64,000 nucleotides of DNA from Notospermus geniculatus (GCA_002633025.1 NMRB01000537.1:46555-110554), one strand, 5' to 3'; shown: positions 1-11,925, numbered from the stretch's first letter. The notes: a model not told the origin generated them from the letters alone. Numbers and translations: made by a program.

Positions 1-443
1 AGATGTTGGTTCGATTCGATTCTCCACTGGGCACCATTTGCTCTATGAAAATCGTGGCAATGTGATGACAGTTAGCAGTTAGCACCTGTCGTTTGTGGGT
101 TGACGTGTCATTTTGGAGGTTTACCACTTTCCCAGTGTCCGTACGTTTTCTTCAACCTTAATCTCCCGTATTGTCTGTTTGCTTAAGAATGATTCCTTTT
201 CTGTAAATATAAGTCCAACCTCTCATTTGCATTTTTCGCTATCTCATTTACAATTGTAATTTATCTCTTCCAATCATTTTGCTTCTGTAAACTTTTTGTA
301 AATAAACTTTACATTTCCTGCCAGTTCCCCTTTCTCTTCCCTCACTTTCCGTGTTGTGCACGTTTTGGGTGTGGTTTTCGACATTTTTGGTGTTGTAACC
401 CTTGAAAGAATTTATGCTTAGTGATAATTAAATCCAGTAATGC
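1..443. other. no recognisable feature
   Basis: I see no coding exon, inverted repeat or tandem structure here. There is a pyrimidine-rich stretch around 300-350. Confidence 0.5.
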
Positions 444-474
<31 letters not shown>

Positions 475-527
475 GTGCTTATATAGCGCCCGACGTTTCA
501 AAGAAACCTCAGTGCGCTTTACAATAA
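444..527 (+). repeat. AAT microsatellite with SINE/LINE-tail-like module
   Basis: Nine AAT units (444-470) are followed by AAGTGCTTATATAGCGCC and then GTGCGCTTTACAAT. The two GC boxes form a short imperfect inverted pair. An AAT tract joined to a TATATAGCGC/GCGCTTTACA module is a common end of non-autonomous retroelements in marine invertebrates (established knowledge). No body is recognisable here, so this is probably a truncated tail. Confidence 0.5.
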
Positions 528-1686
528 TGATAATAGATAGAATGGAAAAAAGTAAATTTAATGCAAATGCAAATGAGCCCGCAGTTGGTGGTTGATGACA
601 GGCATAGTTGATACTGATGACTACTATACTAATACTCGACTACGAACTGTATGCCTACTGAAGAAATGTACCACGCACTGATGCTGACAGTTCTCAGTTG
701 TTGCCGACCACAAACAGACGAGGTGACCGGTCGTGATGATGGTGCCCAGGCGAAAAAATCGTCTGTTGTATCCTCGGGGTAGGGGTAGGCTTTACTAAAC
801 GTCAACAACTCGCAGAGTGTGTAATGTCCTATTGGAAAATGTCAGGGAAAGAGTTTGCATGCTTAAAATAAGTGTACTTTTGGCTGGCTTATCGGCAGCT
901 GTCGTTTTCACAGACACTGGTCCAAAAACGATGTCATGACCGAACACTCACTACAGCCAAACTAATGTGTGCTTATAACGATCAAAAGCACGATGAGCAA
1001 TGTCTATACCAGTTCTGTTCTAGGTTCAAATTTTCGTAAAATTTTGTTAATATTCTGACTCGGGGCCAACGGCTTGAAAGTGTATAAAATTAAATAGAAA
1101 ATTTGGTGAAGTATCTGATTGTGTACTGGGCATTGGGAGTACGTTCATTGGTCCACTGGCAGTTCTGGGTTATATGGAAGATGAAATGCATGTAGTATTA
1201 AGATCTGCTAGGACACAAGGCTGAGAACGATATTATTTAAAATCAATCCCTATCTGTGACTGAAATTACTAAAACATTGAGTTGTACGAAGTCACATGAC
1301 CCAAACTGGAACGAAAACGTGATTGAATAATTCATTTGTTGCCAAGCTTGTTGCAGTTCACTCACCATTGACGAAGCTGCATTGAGCTTACCCCAGCCAG
1401 GCATACTTTGTGCATGACCACACAATGAATTTTTACTCCAACGTTTCAGTCAGTCAGCGTATCTTCTTTCCATTGGGCAAAGATTTGAACAAAAAAAAAT
1501 TGCAAATACAATAGGAGCTGTCAGCGAGTTGACCACTAGGTGTCACTAGGGCCCAATTCAATGCATCTAGAGGACCCAGTCATTATCGATCGAGCAGCGA
1601 TCATAATAGATTTCCTGTACATTTGGTCCGCTAAGACTGTGCTGCCATCTGTTAGCAATATGCGCGGCTGACTGCTCCTATTAACA
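528..1686. other. unassigned intergenic or intronic DNA
   Basis: No convincing exon or repeat structure is seen. Open frames are short and lack splice or codon support. Confidence 0.4.
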
Positions 1687-2046
1687 GCTTTCGAACTGAC
1701 AATTGGTGTCCTATTGAGAGGTGTCCTGATTACTGAGGTCAAAATGAAGAATAACAAAGAGTAACAAATTTGGAACTGATCTCTGGTGTCCTTAATAGAA
1801 AGGTGTCCGAGAAGGGAGGTTCAACCGCATTTTTTTCCTTTAACATATCCTTCACTCTGTTGTTGGCTTTCGAACTGACAAATGCTGTCCTTAATTGAGA
1901 GGTGTCCTGAGTGGAGAGGTCAAAATGAAGAATAGAAGAAGTACCAAAGTTGTAACTGATCTTTGGTGTCCTTAATAGAGAGGTGTCTGCGAAGGGTGGT
2001 TGTACTGTATCCTTTTCCCTTAATGTGTCTTTCACCATCTTCACTC
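1687..2046. repeat. 180-bp tandem duplication, GGTGTCC type
   Basis: GCTTTCGAACTGACA recurs at 1687 and 1867, giving a 180-bp period. Each unit holds diverged copies of a shorter motif like GGTGTCCTTAATAGAGAGG, on either side of GAGGTCAAAATGAAGAATA. The two units are similar but clearly diverged, so the duplication is old. Similar GGTGTCC-type motifs occur diverged near 50245-50285. Confidence 0.75.
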
Positions 2047-2329
2047 AGTTGTAGACCTATCCCTCTCTTCCATGGCAAAAGATTTGAACATGTACTTTGC
2101 GACTAGTTCTAAGTCGACATCACCTCAGCCACACTGGAGACAAAACGACAGGTAAACCAGTATTTCTTTTGAATGTCACCAGGAGCCTCGAGTTAAACAG
2201 TGTACCTGGCTCAGCATGGGTTACCATGGTTATGAAGAAAGAGTTTTTAATGTGTCTCTGACAGCCGGATTATGATGAGCTACTTGTCCTGTTATCCGGT
2301 CGATGGGGTTGTATTGCGAGAGATTGTGT

Positions 2330-2930
2330 CTACTGGTGGGACAAGGGGACAACTGGAGGGAACTGGATTAACACTGGAACACTGGATGAAGATTAGGGAA
2401 CTCCAGATTGGAAACACTTGGAAACTCTGAAAGGAGTTGGATAAACACCGGAAACACTGGATAAAGACTGGAAATTCCAGATTGGAGGTATAGGAAAAAC
2501 TGGAAGACGAGGTGAGCCTGGTCAACTCTGGAAAGAACTAGGTCAACACTGGAAAGAAGTAGGTCAACACTGGGAGAAGCTAGGTCAAAACTTAGAAACA
2601 CTGGAAGAAAGGAAATCAACATTGGAAGGAACTAGATCAACACTTGGAAACACTGGAAGAAAGTAGATCAACACTGGAAGGAAGTAGGTCAGCACTGGAA
2701 GGAAGTAGGTCACCACTGGAAAATACTGAGGAAGAAATTAGATCAACACTGGAAGGAACTAGGTCAACACTTGGAAACACTAGAAGAAACTAGATCAACA
2801 CTGGAAGGAAGTAGTCAAACTGACTGGGAAACACTGGAGGGAACAAGGCCAAGATCAACATTTGGAAAGTACACTGAAGGAACGAGATCAACAGTGGGAA
2901 ACAATGGGTTTACACTGACAAACAGAAAGA
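2330..2930. repeat. degenerate minisatellite (ACTGGAAG/TAGGTCAACA)
   Basis: About 600 bp of imperfect repeats alternate CACTGGAAGGAAGTAGGTCA with TTGGAAACACTGGAAGAAA, with unit lengths near 18 and 30 bp. The array is bounded by two related non-repeat motifs containing GGTTACCATGG (near 2219 and 3061). Open frames inside are by-products of the repeat. Confidence 0.8.
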
Positions 2931-4300
2931 CGAGACGCTGGTAAGGCAGAGAAAAACAAAGATTGAACCAGTGTCTCATACCGACTACAATTGAACCTGT
3001 GTACCATACTGATTGACTACAAAGGGTAGAAGTCTTCTATGATGAAACATCGTCTATGGGGTTACCATGGTCGTGGTGAATAAAAGAATAAACGAAATCT
3101 CTCTACGACGTCGTTGGTATTTGATCCTATATGTTTTGCAGTGTGGAGCTTTTTCCTCCGAGGAACGATCTATAATTAACCCTCTTAGCTGGAGGGGGAG
3201 GCAAAATGTCATTTAGATTGTCGCACGTCATTAGTGGTATTTCTTTAGCGGGGCTGGTTAGCAGGACTGGAGGTGGAGGATGAGTAAATTGTGATTTCTT
3301 CTTCAATGACATCAACAGGTGTTAGCAACCTGAACATTATTCACCTGCTGTTACACAAGTCGTTCGGTAACAGTTTTAAGCAGACTACATTACCTGCTGG
3401 GTATGTCTCCAAAACGTTGAATTCCGTGGTAAAAAATGTTTGAATGAAAGTTATTTGTTTTAGTACCCTTAAGATATCGCATCCGTTGACAAAATGTACA
3501 GCTCACCATGCACATGGCAGTTGCCCAATGATGACCACGACAGTGGCCTTAAGTGCCTTCGAGGTAGATTCTTGCCCTTCAGCCAAAGGCTTGCTCTTCC
3601 TTGAAGTGGTTTCCACGAAGTAAAAGCATTTTTGATGAATTTCGTTGGGAGCACGGCGGTGCAGAGAGTGAACGTCAGACTCGTTTCCGAGATGCTGTTA
3701 GTTCGGTTCTTGGTCGATTCCTACACTCAACTTGTCTGAAAGGACCAGGTGATACACTGAGCGAGCTGCTTCTTGAGTTCCCAAGAATGATTTTCGAAGA
3801 AACTTGGGGGTACATGTATTAATGTGAAGCGCTCGTAGGCTGTCTGCCAGCGACAATTACGTGCCCTAGGTCTATAAAAGCTTCACTGCTATTGAAGGGA
3901 AGCCGAGACCGAGATCTGGAACCAATGCGTTGGCAGTCTGGCCTGTCCTCATAAATCGACGAAACGTCTCCCTCAGCAAGCTGTCTGCGAACTCCCAGAG
4001 AAGGAACTGATGACCGCCAACAGCAAAACTTACTGTCTGGCATCTTCGGCGTAATTTCTTGAGAATCGGAATTAGCGGCCGTCAACGGCTGTCAATATCA
4101 CTGGCGTAACTTCCTCACTCATGTTGACTCACTCAGCTCGTCAAGACAGCAGTCATTACACAGGAAAATGTGCGTTACTTTAGCTGACACTTCGGCTGTT
4201 TACAGAATTCTTCCTGACATCAAATGTACACTGTTCAAGGCAATATATGAACTTAACCCTCGGCGAGGCAAGAAGTATGGCAGAACATTGTTATGAGTTC
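2931..4300. other. unassigned DNA with short open frames
   Basis: The clearest frame is plus strand 3601-3822 (73 codons, starting MKWFPRSKSIF, ending ETWGYMY). It resembles no family I know, lacks flanking splice signals and is shadowed on the minus strand. A TTACCATGG motif at 3062 echoes the left flank of the minisatellite. Confidence 0.35.
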
Positions 4301-4304
4301 GTAG

Positions 4305-4829
4305 TCAGTACTTTTCAAGGAATACCAATCGTTCCTTTCTGTCTGTTGCAGTTACAATCAGTCCCCTGCTATCTGCTACCAGCTCGGAGGCCGACGCACT
4401 CGGCCACAAAAGAGGCCGGTTAGATCCGTGCCACATAACTTGGGCGTACAGCACAAATGCCCATACACAGCGTATCAACAAGAGCGAACAGCCCGAATGA
4501 GGTCGGACTTGTCGATTTCCTTGTTTTTGTCCGCCCGAGCTTTTGTCCTGTCTCACCTTCGCCAATGTGGTCACTCGATAAAGTCTACATGTGGTTGTTT
4601 TCTGATGTTTGTCCGACCTTTGCTGGTGAAAGCAGGAAGCGGGTTGTATGCTGTTGCTGCGCTGTGTGGGCCAGGAAACAATAGAATTTTTGCTGAGCCC
4701 ACTTTGAAGAATGGCAGCTGTTACTTGAACGCCTGCACCGAACATGGCGCTTCTAGTTGCAGAAACTTTGACGTGGAAACGCCACCATGTACTGTACATG
4801 TACATGAACAGGTCGCGTCGCAGTTGTAA
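4305..4829. other. overlapping open frames, no recognised product
   Basis: A 166-codon frame (minus, 4305-4805) overlaps a 133-codon frame (plus, 4428-4829). This is the longest open stretch outside repeats. Neither shows a known domain, signal peptide or membrane segment. Being open on both strands suggests a locally stop-poor, GC-richer segment rather than a gene. It could be a promoter-proximal region or a decayed exon. Confidence 0.25.
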
Positions 4830-4878
4830 ACCTCAAAATGATATCTAGGAGAATAAGCTGTTGTTTAAATAATAAGTC

Positions 4879-4918
4879 TGCACTCGGATAAATTCAATCA
4901 AAATCCTATCCGAGTGCA
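4879..4918. repeat. perfect 12-bp inverted repeat
   Basis: TGCACTCGGATA (4879-4890) and its exact reverse complement (4907-4918) flank a 16-base loop. It is isolated, with no recognisable transposon end. Confidence 0.7.
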
Positions 4919-5258
4919 TGAGCCAATGCACAAGAGTACCATACCGCGTGCAAAATCAATTTTCGAACCATCAGCTTTCATTAGCTCTAAATAATGGAAA
5001 GAACAGGCTAGTTTCATCAATATGAGGACGACTCGAATCCCCTGCGAGAAATTATTTAAACGCTCTCTGATCCATAGTGATATTGACTTGGGCCACTGGG
5101 ATGCATGACTATTGGGTTTTCTGGAGGTTGCAGCCTGCTGATTGAACCCAGATTTAACCCACTGTAGACTAAACTGAGATTTAGCCGATAAGGCTCTTTT
5201 CTACGACAGCCTGTCCAGTCCCTTCCGCAACCCTTCCACACACCTTGGATGTCTCAGC

Positions 5259-5402
5259 TCTCGATCTATTGTGTCTGTAGAACAATGCGGCAGATCTCGA
5301 TCTATTATGTCTGTAGAACAATGCGGCAGATCTCTATCTATTGTGTCTGTAGAACAATGCGGCAGATCTCGATCTATTGTGTCTGTAGAACAATGCGGCA
5401 GA
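5259..5402. repeat. 36-bp tandem array, 4 units
   Basis: Four nearly identical 36-bp units contain GATCTATTGTGTCTGTAGAA and CAATGCGGCAGAT. Because 36 is divisible by three, frames stay open on both strands. The few differences between units point to recent amplification. Confidence 0.9.
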
Positions 5403-5491
5403 GCAGAAACCCTCTGTACGGAGTGGAAACGGGCCTCACCTCGGATCATTGTCAACGCCTGATTTGTTGAAATGCAAACAGTGAACACAAT

Positions 5492-6632
5492 GCCTGTTAA
5501 AAACTTGGGCAAGCGCGGGAAACGGCTCTGTAGTGAAACAGACCCGAGCACCCAACAAAAAGAAGACTGACATTCAACTTGTTGCAGTGCATACTGCCGT
5601 GAGCAGTACAGCAGCAACGTGAGGTTTGATTCGTGGCAGACCATGCCTATATTGAATTCGAACAGCTTCTTTCTGAGTGAAGCAGTGTAGCCTCTGAATA
5701 AACATCTTTTGACCAAATTCTACAAGTGTCTTCCTCTGTTCTTGCTGTAGGGGTTTCACAGGCAGTGCCTGTCAACATTTGATGAGCTGCTGCATAGCAG
5801 CAAGAACGAACGCGATGCGAGGGAAACCGCTGTGGTGGAAACTGGCCTTTAGACTATACTGCCGACCTCAGCCATAAAATGAGATTCACACAATTATCTT
5901 TTATAATTTCATGACCCTCACCATATGATTAAACCACCGTGAGAGCGAAATATAAAAAAACCACCTGATATTTAGAAAGCAATTCCCCTTGTCCCGTGTC
6001 GCAATATTGCATATGAATACATGCATGCAGAGCATACGGGACAAAATAAATTGTTGCCTGTTAAAAACTTGGGCAAGCACGGGGAACGGCTCTGTAGTGA
6101 AACAGACCCGAGCACCCAACAAAAAGAAGACTGACATTCAACCTGTTGCAGTGCATACTGCCGTGAGCAGTACAGCAGCAACGTGAGGTTTGATTTGTGG
6201 CAGACATGGCAGACCATGCCTATATTGAATTTGAACAGCTTCTTTCTGAGTGTAGCAGTGTAGCCTCTGAATAAACATCTTTTGACCAAATTCTGCAAGT
6301 GTCTTTTTCTGTTCTTGCTGTGGGGGTTTCACAGGCAGTGCCTGTCAACATTTGATGCTGCATACTGCATGTAGCAGCAAGAACGAACGCGATACTAGGG
6401 AAACCGCTGTGGTGAAAACTGGCCTTTAGACTATACACTTCCAACCTCAGCCATAAAATGAGATTCACACAATTACCTTTTATAATTTCATGACCCTCAC
6501 CATATGATTAAACCACCGTGAGAGCGAAATATAAAAAAACACCTGATATTTAGAAAGCAATTCCCCTTGTCCCGTGTCGCAATATTGCATATGAATACAT
6601 GCATGCAGAGCATACGGGACAAAATAAATTGC
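5492..6632. repeat. 564-bp direct tandem duplication
   Basis: GCCTGTTAAAAACTTGGGCA occurs at 5492 and 6056. The two units (5492-6055, 6056-6632) match almost throughout, with scattered substitutions and a few small indels, including an extra 9 bp in unit 2 (a repeated GGCAGACAT/ACC motif). Similarity ends after GGGACAAAATAAATTG near 6632. A minus-strand frame of about 60 codons (5574-5759; 6138-6332) is open in both units, but most differences change the amino acid, so coding is not supported. Confidence 0.85.
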
Positions 6633-7607
6633 TTGGTATCGACTTTCTCGAGCGGTTATTGGGCTGATTTTAGCTGCGAGGGCTATAAGTTATTGTGTCG
6701 GTTGACAGATATTGCCGATATGAACATAAATCTTAGACCGTTTGCCGGGTTCTGATCAGGGCTGGGCGTTTCGGATTTAGCAGGAGCAGCGGCTCTGGCC
6801 CAGTGTGAGTAATCAGTTCACTGGAGAAGACTGGAATCAAACTTGCTGATTGGTGCCGAATCCTGCTGAGCGAGGAGGCCATCAGACAAGTGGTAGAGGT
6901 CGTCAGGTGCTGCGCAGTTGCATAATTGAAGCATAAATGAAGTATATGTATACTGTTCACTTCTATGGTAGAGTAAACCCAATTTTCCACGCCGTGCGGC
7001 TTGGTCCACAATCTTATGGCAGTGTCTTCGGTGTCAGCCCCTTCACTGTTGTTGACTGAGTGAACAAGGAGAAGAGGTGAAATCTCTTAGGAGAGGTGCT
7101 CCACAATTGCAGCAATTGAAGCATAAATGAGGCAGTAATGCTCCTTTCTAGTAAAACAGTAACCGCGGATTTGCTCACTTGCTGCGTGGGTTTCGCCCAT
7201 ACTTGCCTTCGTCTTCTCTTCTAGTTGCGTTGCCTGGCTACCTTCAACAGGTAAAAGCTTCAGTGAGTAGGTTGGTGGTTGGTGGATTTTATTGAATAAG
7301 AGAAAAAACTAGTTACTACAATGCGACGGTGCAGTGCAGGACGAATGTATTTACAGTACAAGTGATCTTAGCCTGGAGATTGCCTCAGCTCCGCCTTGGA
7401 GGCGGCGTCGAACCGTTGTCTTTCAACAGAGAATGGACAATGCATGAGAAAAACTGCATGGTCATAGCGCTGGAAAGGCTTTAGTGAAACGGGGGGGGGG
7501 GGGTGATGATAGGATGGACAGAACTCGAATCCGGTCAATCAGACAACAGTACAAATGGGAACACCTCATTGTCCTCGGTCCTCATCCAGCAACGTAAACA
7601 ATTTCTT
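6633..7607. other. unassigned DNA with G tract and possible microexon
   Basis: Two loose direct repeats ending in GAAGCATAAATGA lie near 6925 and 7110. A run of 13 G is at 7491-7503. A pyrimidine tract ending CTTCTCTTCTAG is followed 26 bases later by CAACAG|GTAAAAG (7225-7250), which has the form of a microexon on the plus strand. There is no independent support for it. Confidence 0.3.
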
Positions 7608-7795
7608 GAGCATGACTTGCAGCATACTAGTAGTACAGATCAACGAGAAATCTGTAGAGTGTAGAGTGTAGAGTGTAGAGCATGACTTGCAACATACTAG
7701 TAGTACAGATCAACGAGAAATCTGTAGAGTGTAGAGTGTAGAGCATGACTTGCAACATACTAGTAGTACAGATCAACGAGAAATCTGTAGAACTA
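7608..7795. repeat. 63-70-bp tandem array, 3 units
   Basis: Units begin GAGCATGACTTGCA at 7608, 7678 and 7741. They share TACTAGTAGTACAGATCAAC and end in a variable number of GTAGAGT 7-mers (GTAGAGTGTAGAGT), which explains the 70- versus 63-bp periods. A diverged relative of the first unit lies at about 9290-9355. Confidence 0.85.
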
Positions 7796-8225
7796 TACCG
7801 CTACAGAGAAATGTGCTAGATTGGAAATCGTGTCTTTGATTCCTGTCACAGTCACAAACTCACAGAGATGAGGTAGCACACTCAGGTTTTATCTCCCAGA
7901 CATGGCTCGAAGAGATGATCTCACTTAGATTTCCGAAAAAGGTAATACCAGCTTAAGTGACAAACTTTGACTTGTTTTCCCCGACGCCGTCATAACCTCC
8001 GGGGATAAGCTCCATAACCTTTGACCTTTCCACGGCGTTGAGATGATGGATAGCTTCATCGAGTATTCAATACGTTCAGCGGCGACATTGTCACGAATTG
8101 TTCTGCCAGGTAATTAACCGGTGTTTTCATTTTCGTTCGGCTCCAATCTGCGGGGAACTTGACATCTCGAGATGTTTATCTGTCAGATTTCACCATGAAT
8201 ATTTCTCCGTCCTCTGTTGTAGCGG

Positions 8226-8454
8226 CACAGTGGGTTTTAACCATAAAGAAGTCAGAAAAAATTCTAATGCCATGAAACCAATGGGATGTACTCCAGAACG
8301 TGGTCTAGAATACATATATGAAAACCGGAAAAAAATCTGTTGGGAAATTTTTGTGAAATATGTTATGTATTCTAGGCCACGTTCTGGAGTACATCCCATT
8401 GGTTTCATGGCATTAGAATTTTTTCTGACTTCTTTATGGTTAAAACCCACTGTG
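8226..8454. mobile_element. palindromic MITE, TIR CACAGTGGGTTTTAACC
   Basis: CACAGTGGGTTTTAACC at 8226 is matched by its reverse complement ending at 8454. The arms stay near-perfect for about 100 bases each and leave a central spacer of roughly 30 bases. A GCGG is found immediately outside both ends, a possible 4-bp target duplication. The open frames across it on both strands (8098-8565, 8190-8450) are artefacts of the palindrome. Confidence 0.85.
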
Positions 8455-8725
8455 GCGGGTCACCCTTCCAAACGATTACCGCGCTCAACATCGCTGAATT
8501 CCAGGTATTTTCAAAATGTTAGGAGGTCTCATAGCCTCGTGAAGGTCCCCAAAATGCTTGCCTGATACGTACTTCAAAGAATCAAGACCTACTTTTCAGC
8601 ACACATTGAAAAAACTGCAGGCAGAGCTCTAATGTATTCAGATAGGTCACAGTACATTTTGCATTAAACAAACGTCGGCGAACGTAAAAGTTTCTGGACT
8701 GAATGCAGTGTACATGTAATGTAAA

Positions 8726-8851
8726 GTTGCTTCACTTTCACGTAACGTTGATTAACTTTAGGGTAACGTTGCTTAATTTTAACGTGTCGTTGCTTAACTT
8801 TAACCTAGCGTTGCATCACTTTAACCTGATGTTGCTTAAATTTAACGTAAC
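8726..8851. repeat. 21-bp minisatellite, 6 units
   Basis: Six degenerate 21-bp units follow the pattern GTTGCTTAACTTTAACGTAAC, followed by a partial unit. Confidence 0.85.
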
Positions 8852-9239
8852 CTTGCAGAACTAGAGCATATAGGCCTGGTTGTACAATGAAGCAGTGATT
8901 CTTTCTTGCCGTCTTTGTTGGTTTATGGTCCTGTCTTACGCCAGGAGTATCCATTTCCACAGCAATTGTATCCCAGAGGTAGGATTTTTTATTAATTCCA
9001 TCACTTCTTGAAAATGACTGAGAGTTGATTACCGTATACCAGCGAGACAATGGTATGAATAGAAAAGCTGTGATTCGCTTTAGGGCTTCTCAGCGGTACA
9101 AACAATAAAACAAATGGCTCTGATGATCTGACGAGGGCGGATTATCATGGCTGGGTGATGAGAATTCATTCAGGAATAATATTGTGCCGCAGAGGTATTT
9201 CTGATTTCGTTTCTTCTGTTGTAAGGTTAGGGAGCGGTC

Positions 9240-9384
9240 TGTATTAAACAGATTGAGCAGGCCTGATGAGAACAATACCCCATTGTCCTAATGCAGCGAA
9301 GTGAACAATTTCTTGAACATGACTTGCAGCACAGTGCAATGTACTTTCAATGTACAGATTGATGCTTCAAATCGGAACACGATC
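9240..9384. repeat. diverged copy of the 7.5-kb sequence
   Basis: CATTGTCCT, AACAATTTCTTGAACATGAC and GTACAGATTGATG recur in the same order as at about 7568-7645. This is a dispersed duplication. It abuts the MITE that follows. Confidence 0.5.
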
Positions 9385-9555
9385 ACTGAGGAACCTGCAG
9401 AACTACCGCTACTGTGAGGCACTTTGACGGAGCCTTTGTACCTGTTTTCGACGTCTCGGTCTATGTTGCACTGCGTCAAGGACGTCGTGACGTCTGGTGC
9501 AACCGCTCGCAGCGCCGCCCTGTCGGGATAAAAGTTAAGCGGGTTCCGCAGTAAG
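9385..9555. mobile_element. MITE, AATGAGGAACC family (short form)
   Basis: It begins CTGAGGAACCTGCAGAAC and ends AGCGGGTTCCGCAG, with TGTCGGGATAAAAGTT and CGCTCGCAGCGCC near the right end. Relatives are at 16278-16469, 18500-18710 and 48656-49030. All share the ACAGGTCGGCGCTGCGAGCG block and a GACGTC-rich interior. The right terminus here is the most degraded. Confidence 0.7.
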
Positions 9556-10160
9556 TTCATCAGCCGAGTACAAATGAATAATTTACAATATCATTCGTCT
9601 ATATTGTTCATACTCCATTTGTCAATGATGATGAAGAGGACGGCATCAATCATGGGTGAATCCGCACGATCGCGGTGGATTCGGGAGGTGTGACTCTTGA
9701 TGCATGATGGGATGGCCATCGGCTGAAGCTGGTAGCGCACATGCGGAGAGCTCGATGAGATTATCGTGTGCTTCCCCATCTCGAGAGCCAGAGAGTTTTA
9801 TTGCCGCCGCTCACAAACACGAGTACGAACTGGCCTTGCGGCACACATACAGAAATTTCAGTAAAATCATCTCTGCGAGCCACGGCTGTGACAAACCTGC
9901 GTGCCACCTCATCTGTGTGAGTTTTACATCGAATGAGAGTCGCACCAGGAAAGATGTGTTCAACTGGAAGAAATCAAACCGACGTTTTCGGCGCTGACGA
10001 TGGTTCCACTGCGCCACGACAACAACAATGACATGGCACTATCTATGACGGAGCTGATTTACAACAGGACATTACTATAGTGTTATTAAAAAATGGCACT
10101 GATCTCCCCCATTATCAGTCATACTCATAATTAGTTCATTAGCGTTAGCAGCGGAAGAGA
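9556..10160. other. unassigned DNA
   Basis: A 97-codon plus frame (9704-9997) overlaps a 68-codon minus frame. Neither resembles a known protein, and no splice signals or repeats were noticed. Confidence 0.35.
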
Positions 10161-10455
10161 TTTGCCTTAAGGGCTGCATAATGCAGCGAAGACATTCCTT
10201 CATTATCCCGACACTTGAACGATGTTGCTGACTTACGTATGGGCTTCTATTCGGGTGGTTTAAGAGGCAGCGAGGTCCTAGGGTTGTGAAATGAACCATT
10301 GGGCTCTAGCGACTTGACCTTGTAGGTTCTACTGTTAGTGGAGGGAGGGAGGTTTGCCTTTAAAGGGCTGCATAATGCAGTGCAGACATTCCTTCATCAT
10401 CCAGACATTATTTGAACGATGCTGCTGGCTACGTAAATTTTTGTTCAGGCAGTGT
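10161..10455. repeat. 192-bp direct duplication
   Basis: TTTGCCTTAAGGGCTGCATAA at 10161 recurs at 10353. The two roughly 100-bp blocks also share ACATTCCTTCAT and GAACGATG and are separated by unrelated sequence. Confidence 0.75.
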
Positions 10456-10494
10456 TTAGACCCCACTGTTGACTCAGGCTTGGTAAGTCCATAA

Positions 10495-10660
10495 AGGCCC
10501 AGTACTATTGACTGGCTTAGTATCCAAGAAAGGACCACTCACTGCTATTGATCAATTTCGTTAGTCCATGAAAAGATCAAGCTGTTGGCCTTCGTAAGTC
10601 CATGAAAGGCCCCAGACACTACAAACTGGCTCAGTGAGTCCATGGAAGGCCCCACCAGCT
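10495..10660. repeat. short degenerate repeats (AGTCCATGAAAGGCCCC)
   Basis: Variants of AGTCCATGAAAGGCCCC appear about four times, interspersed with ACTGGCT motifs. This is a decayed minisatellite. Confidence 0.5.
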
Positions 10661-11098
10661 AATACAAAAAAACCAATGTCACAAGGGGTTGACATTAAAA
10701 GAGTTACTCTACAGTCAGGAAATTAACCATCATTCTCGGTTTCGAAGTACACTGAAGATCCTTCGCTGCTAACAATGATAGTAATACAAACATTAAGCTA
10801 GATTTAGTCTAATTGAGGTGGTGTTGGGCGTTGTTCAAAGAATTACGTGCCGAGTCTGAAATTTGAAAGTCAATACCATTAGCACGTTGGATTTAGTCAA
10901 TGGTGGTTGTTGCTAATCGCTGGTTCTTGGTAGAACAGCGATGGGAAAAGGCTGTCGTGCTTAGGTCGTTGAGCAGGCCTCAATAGTTGGCACTTGCTGC
11001 TCAGAGCTTTTCAAGAACTTGCAATCGTTTCATGGCTGATAGAGATTTCTGATACCAAACTCTGAACATAGGCAAAGTACACTGTTCAGTAATATACT
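10661..11098. other. no recognisable feature
   Basis: No exon, repeat or palindrome is apparent. Confidence 0.4.
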
Positions 11099-11102
11099 TT
11101 AA

Positions 11103-11292
11103 CCCTTTCACCGCCAGTGGCATTTAATCAAAAGCATGAAAAATTGCGAAAGGTATAGAAACCCTGTCACATAAGTATTCATTGGAAAGCTCTCGACGAG
11201 CACTTTCCAATGAATACCTATGTGACAGGGTTTAGGTGCTGTCCAGCCTTTTTTTGCGTATAATTTTTTTAAATTTGATGGCAGCGAAGGGA
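11103..11292. mobile_element. TTAA-flanked MITE, TIR CCCTTTCACCGCCA
   Basis: TTAA (11099-11102) precedes CCCTTTCACCGCCAGTGGC. The right end TGGCAGCGAAGGGA is followed by TTAA (11293-11296). Nested inside is a second inverted pair (AACCCTGTCACATAAGTATT against its complement near 11205-11233). TTAA flanks and CCC(T)-type ends suggest a piggyBac-type non-autonomous element (family knowledge, inferred). Confidence 0.75.
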
Positions 11293-11296
11293 TTAA

Positions 11297-11792
11297 TTGC
11301 AAACAACTGAAATCAAATGACATCGATTGACATGCCATCACAACAACAAACAATTGACATACAGAACAGATGATTTGAGAGAGTAAAAATCAATGCTGAC
11401 ATCACTTTGTGTCTGTTGTTATATCGATCTTAAATTGCCATATCCTCGACTGAAAGTGGTATGAGACGGCAATATTACAGCGACAAAAAATCATAAAAGG
11501 CAAGTGCCACTTAGGTTTTCCTAGTCAATATATCCAGGCAAGGAAGCCATGTTGTTGTACAATAATTATGGTTTCTGATTACGAGTTGTCTCGACATTTA
11601 CATGAAGTGTGTGCATCGATTAGGAAGACATCATCATCAGTTGTACGGTTCTCTTAAAGTTAGTGCACGCATTCGTTTTACATCGTGAGGTTCTATAACA
11701 ATTTATTCATTTTTTGCTCAGAATTTGTGAGAAAGGGGAAAAGGTGGGAGAGGCTAAGATGCCTGCTTGATGTTGGCTACAGATGAGTACCC
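11297..11792. other. no recognisable feature
   Basis: AT-rich DNA with nothing supportable. Confidence 0.4.
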
Positions 11793-11925
11793 CTAGCAGC
11801 CATGTTGCCAAAATTAGGTCATCACCATGGGAATGCTCTTCCAGAGTGACAGATGATTGGTTCTCCCACACCCAGTGGGGAAGTGACCATGACGATGACC
11901 TAATTTTGGCAAGATGGCTGCTGGT
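11793..11925. mobile_element. MITE, TIR CTAGCAGCCATCTTGCC
   Basis: Left arm CTAGCAGCCATGTTGCC then AAAATTAGGTCATCACC. The right arm is its complement ending GGCAAGATGGCTGCTGG. A second copy of the same family is at 63858-63991, near the far end of the window. Both are about 133 bp with AACCAATCA or its complement in the loop. Confidence 0.85.

Noticed and set aside
5259-5402. CRISPR-like array
   Set aside because: Units are contiguous direct repeats without spacers, in an animal genome. The other tandem arrays here (59315, 57755, 8726) fail for the same reason.
8098-8565. 155-codon frame as a protein
   Set aside because: Its centre is the palindromic MITE 8226-8454, which also makes a mirror frame on the minus strand.
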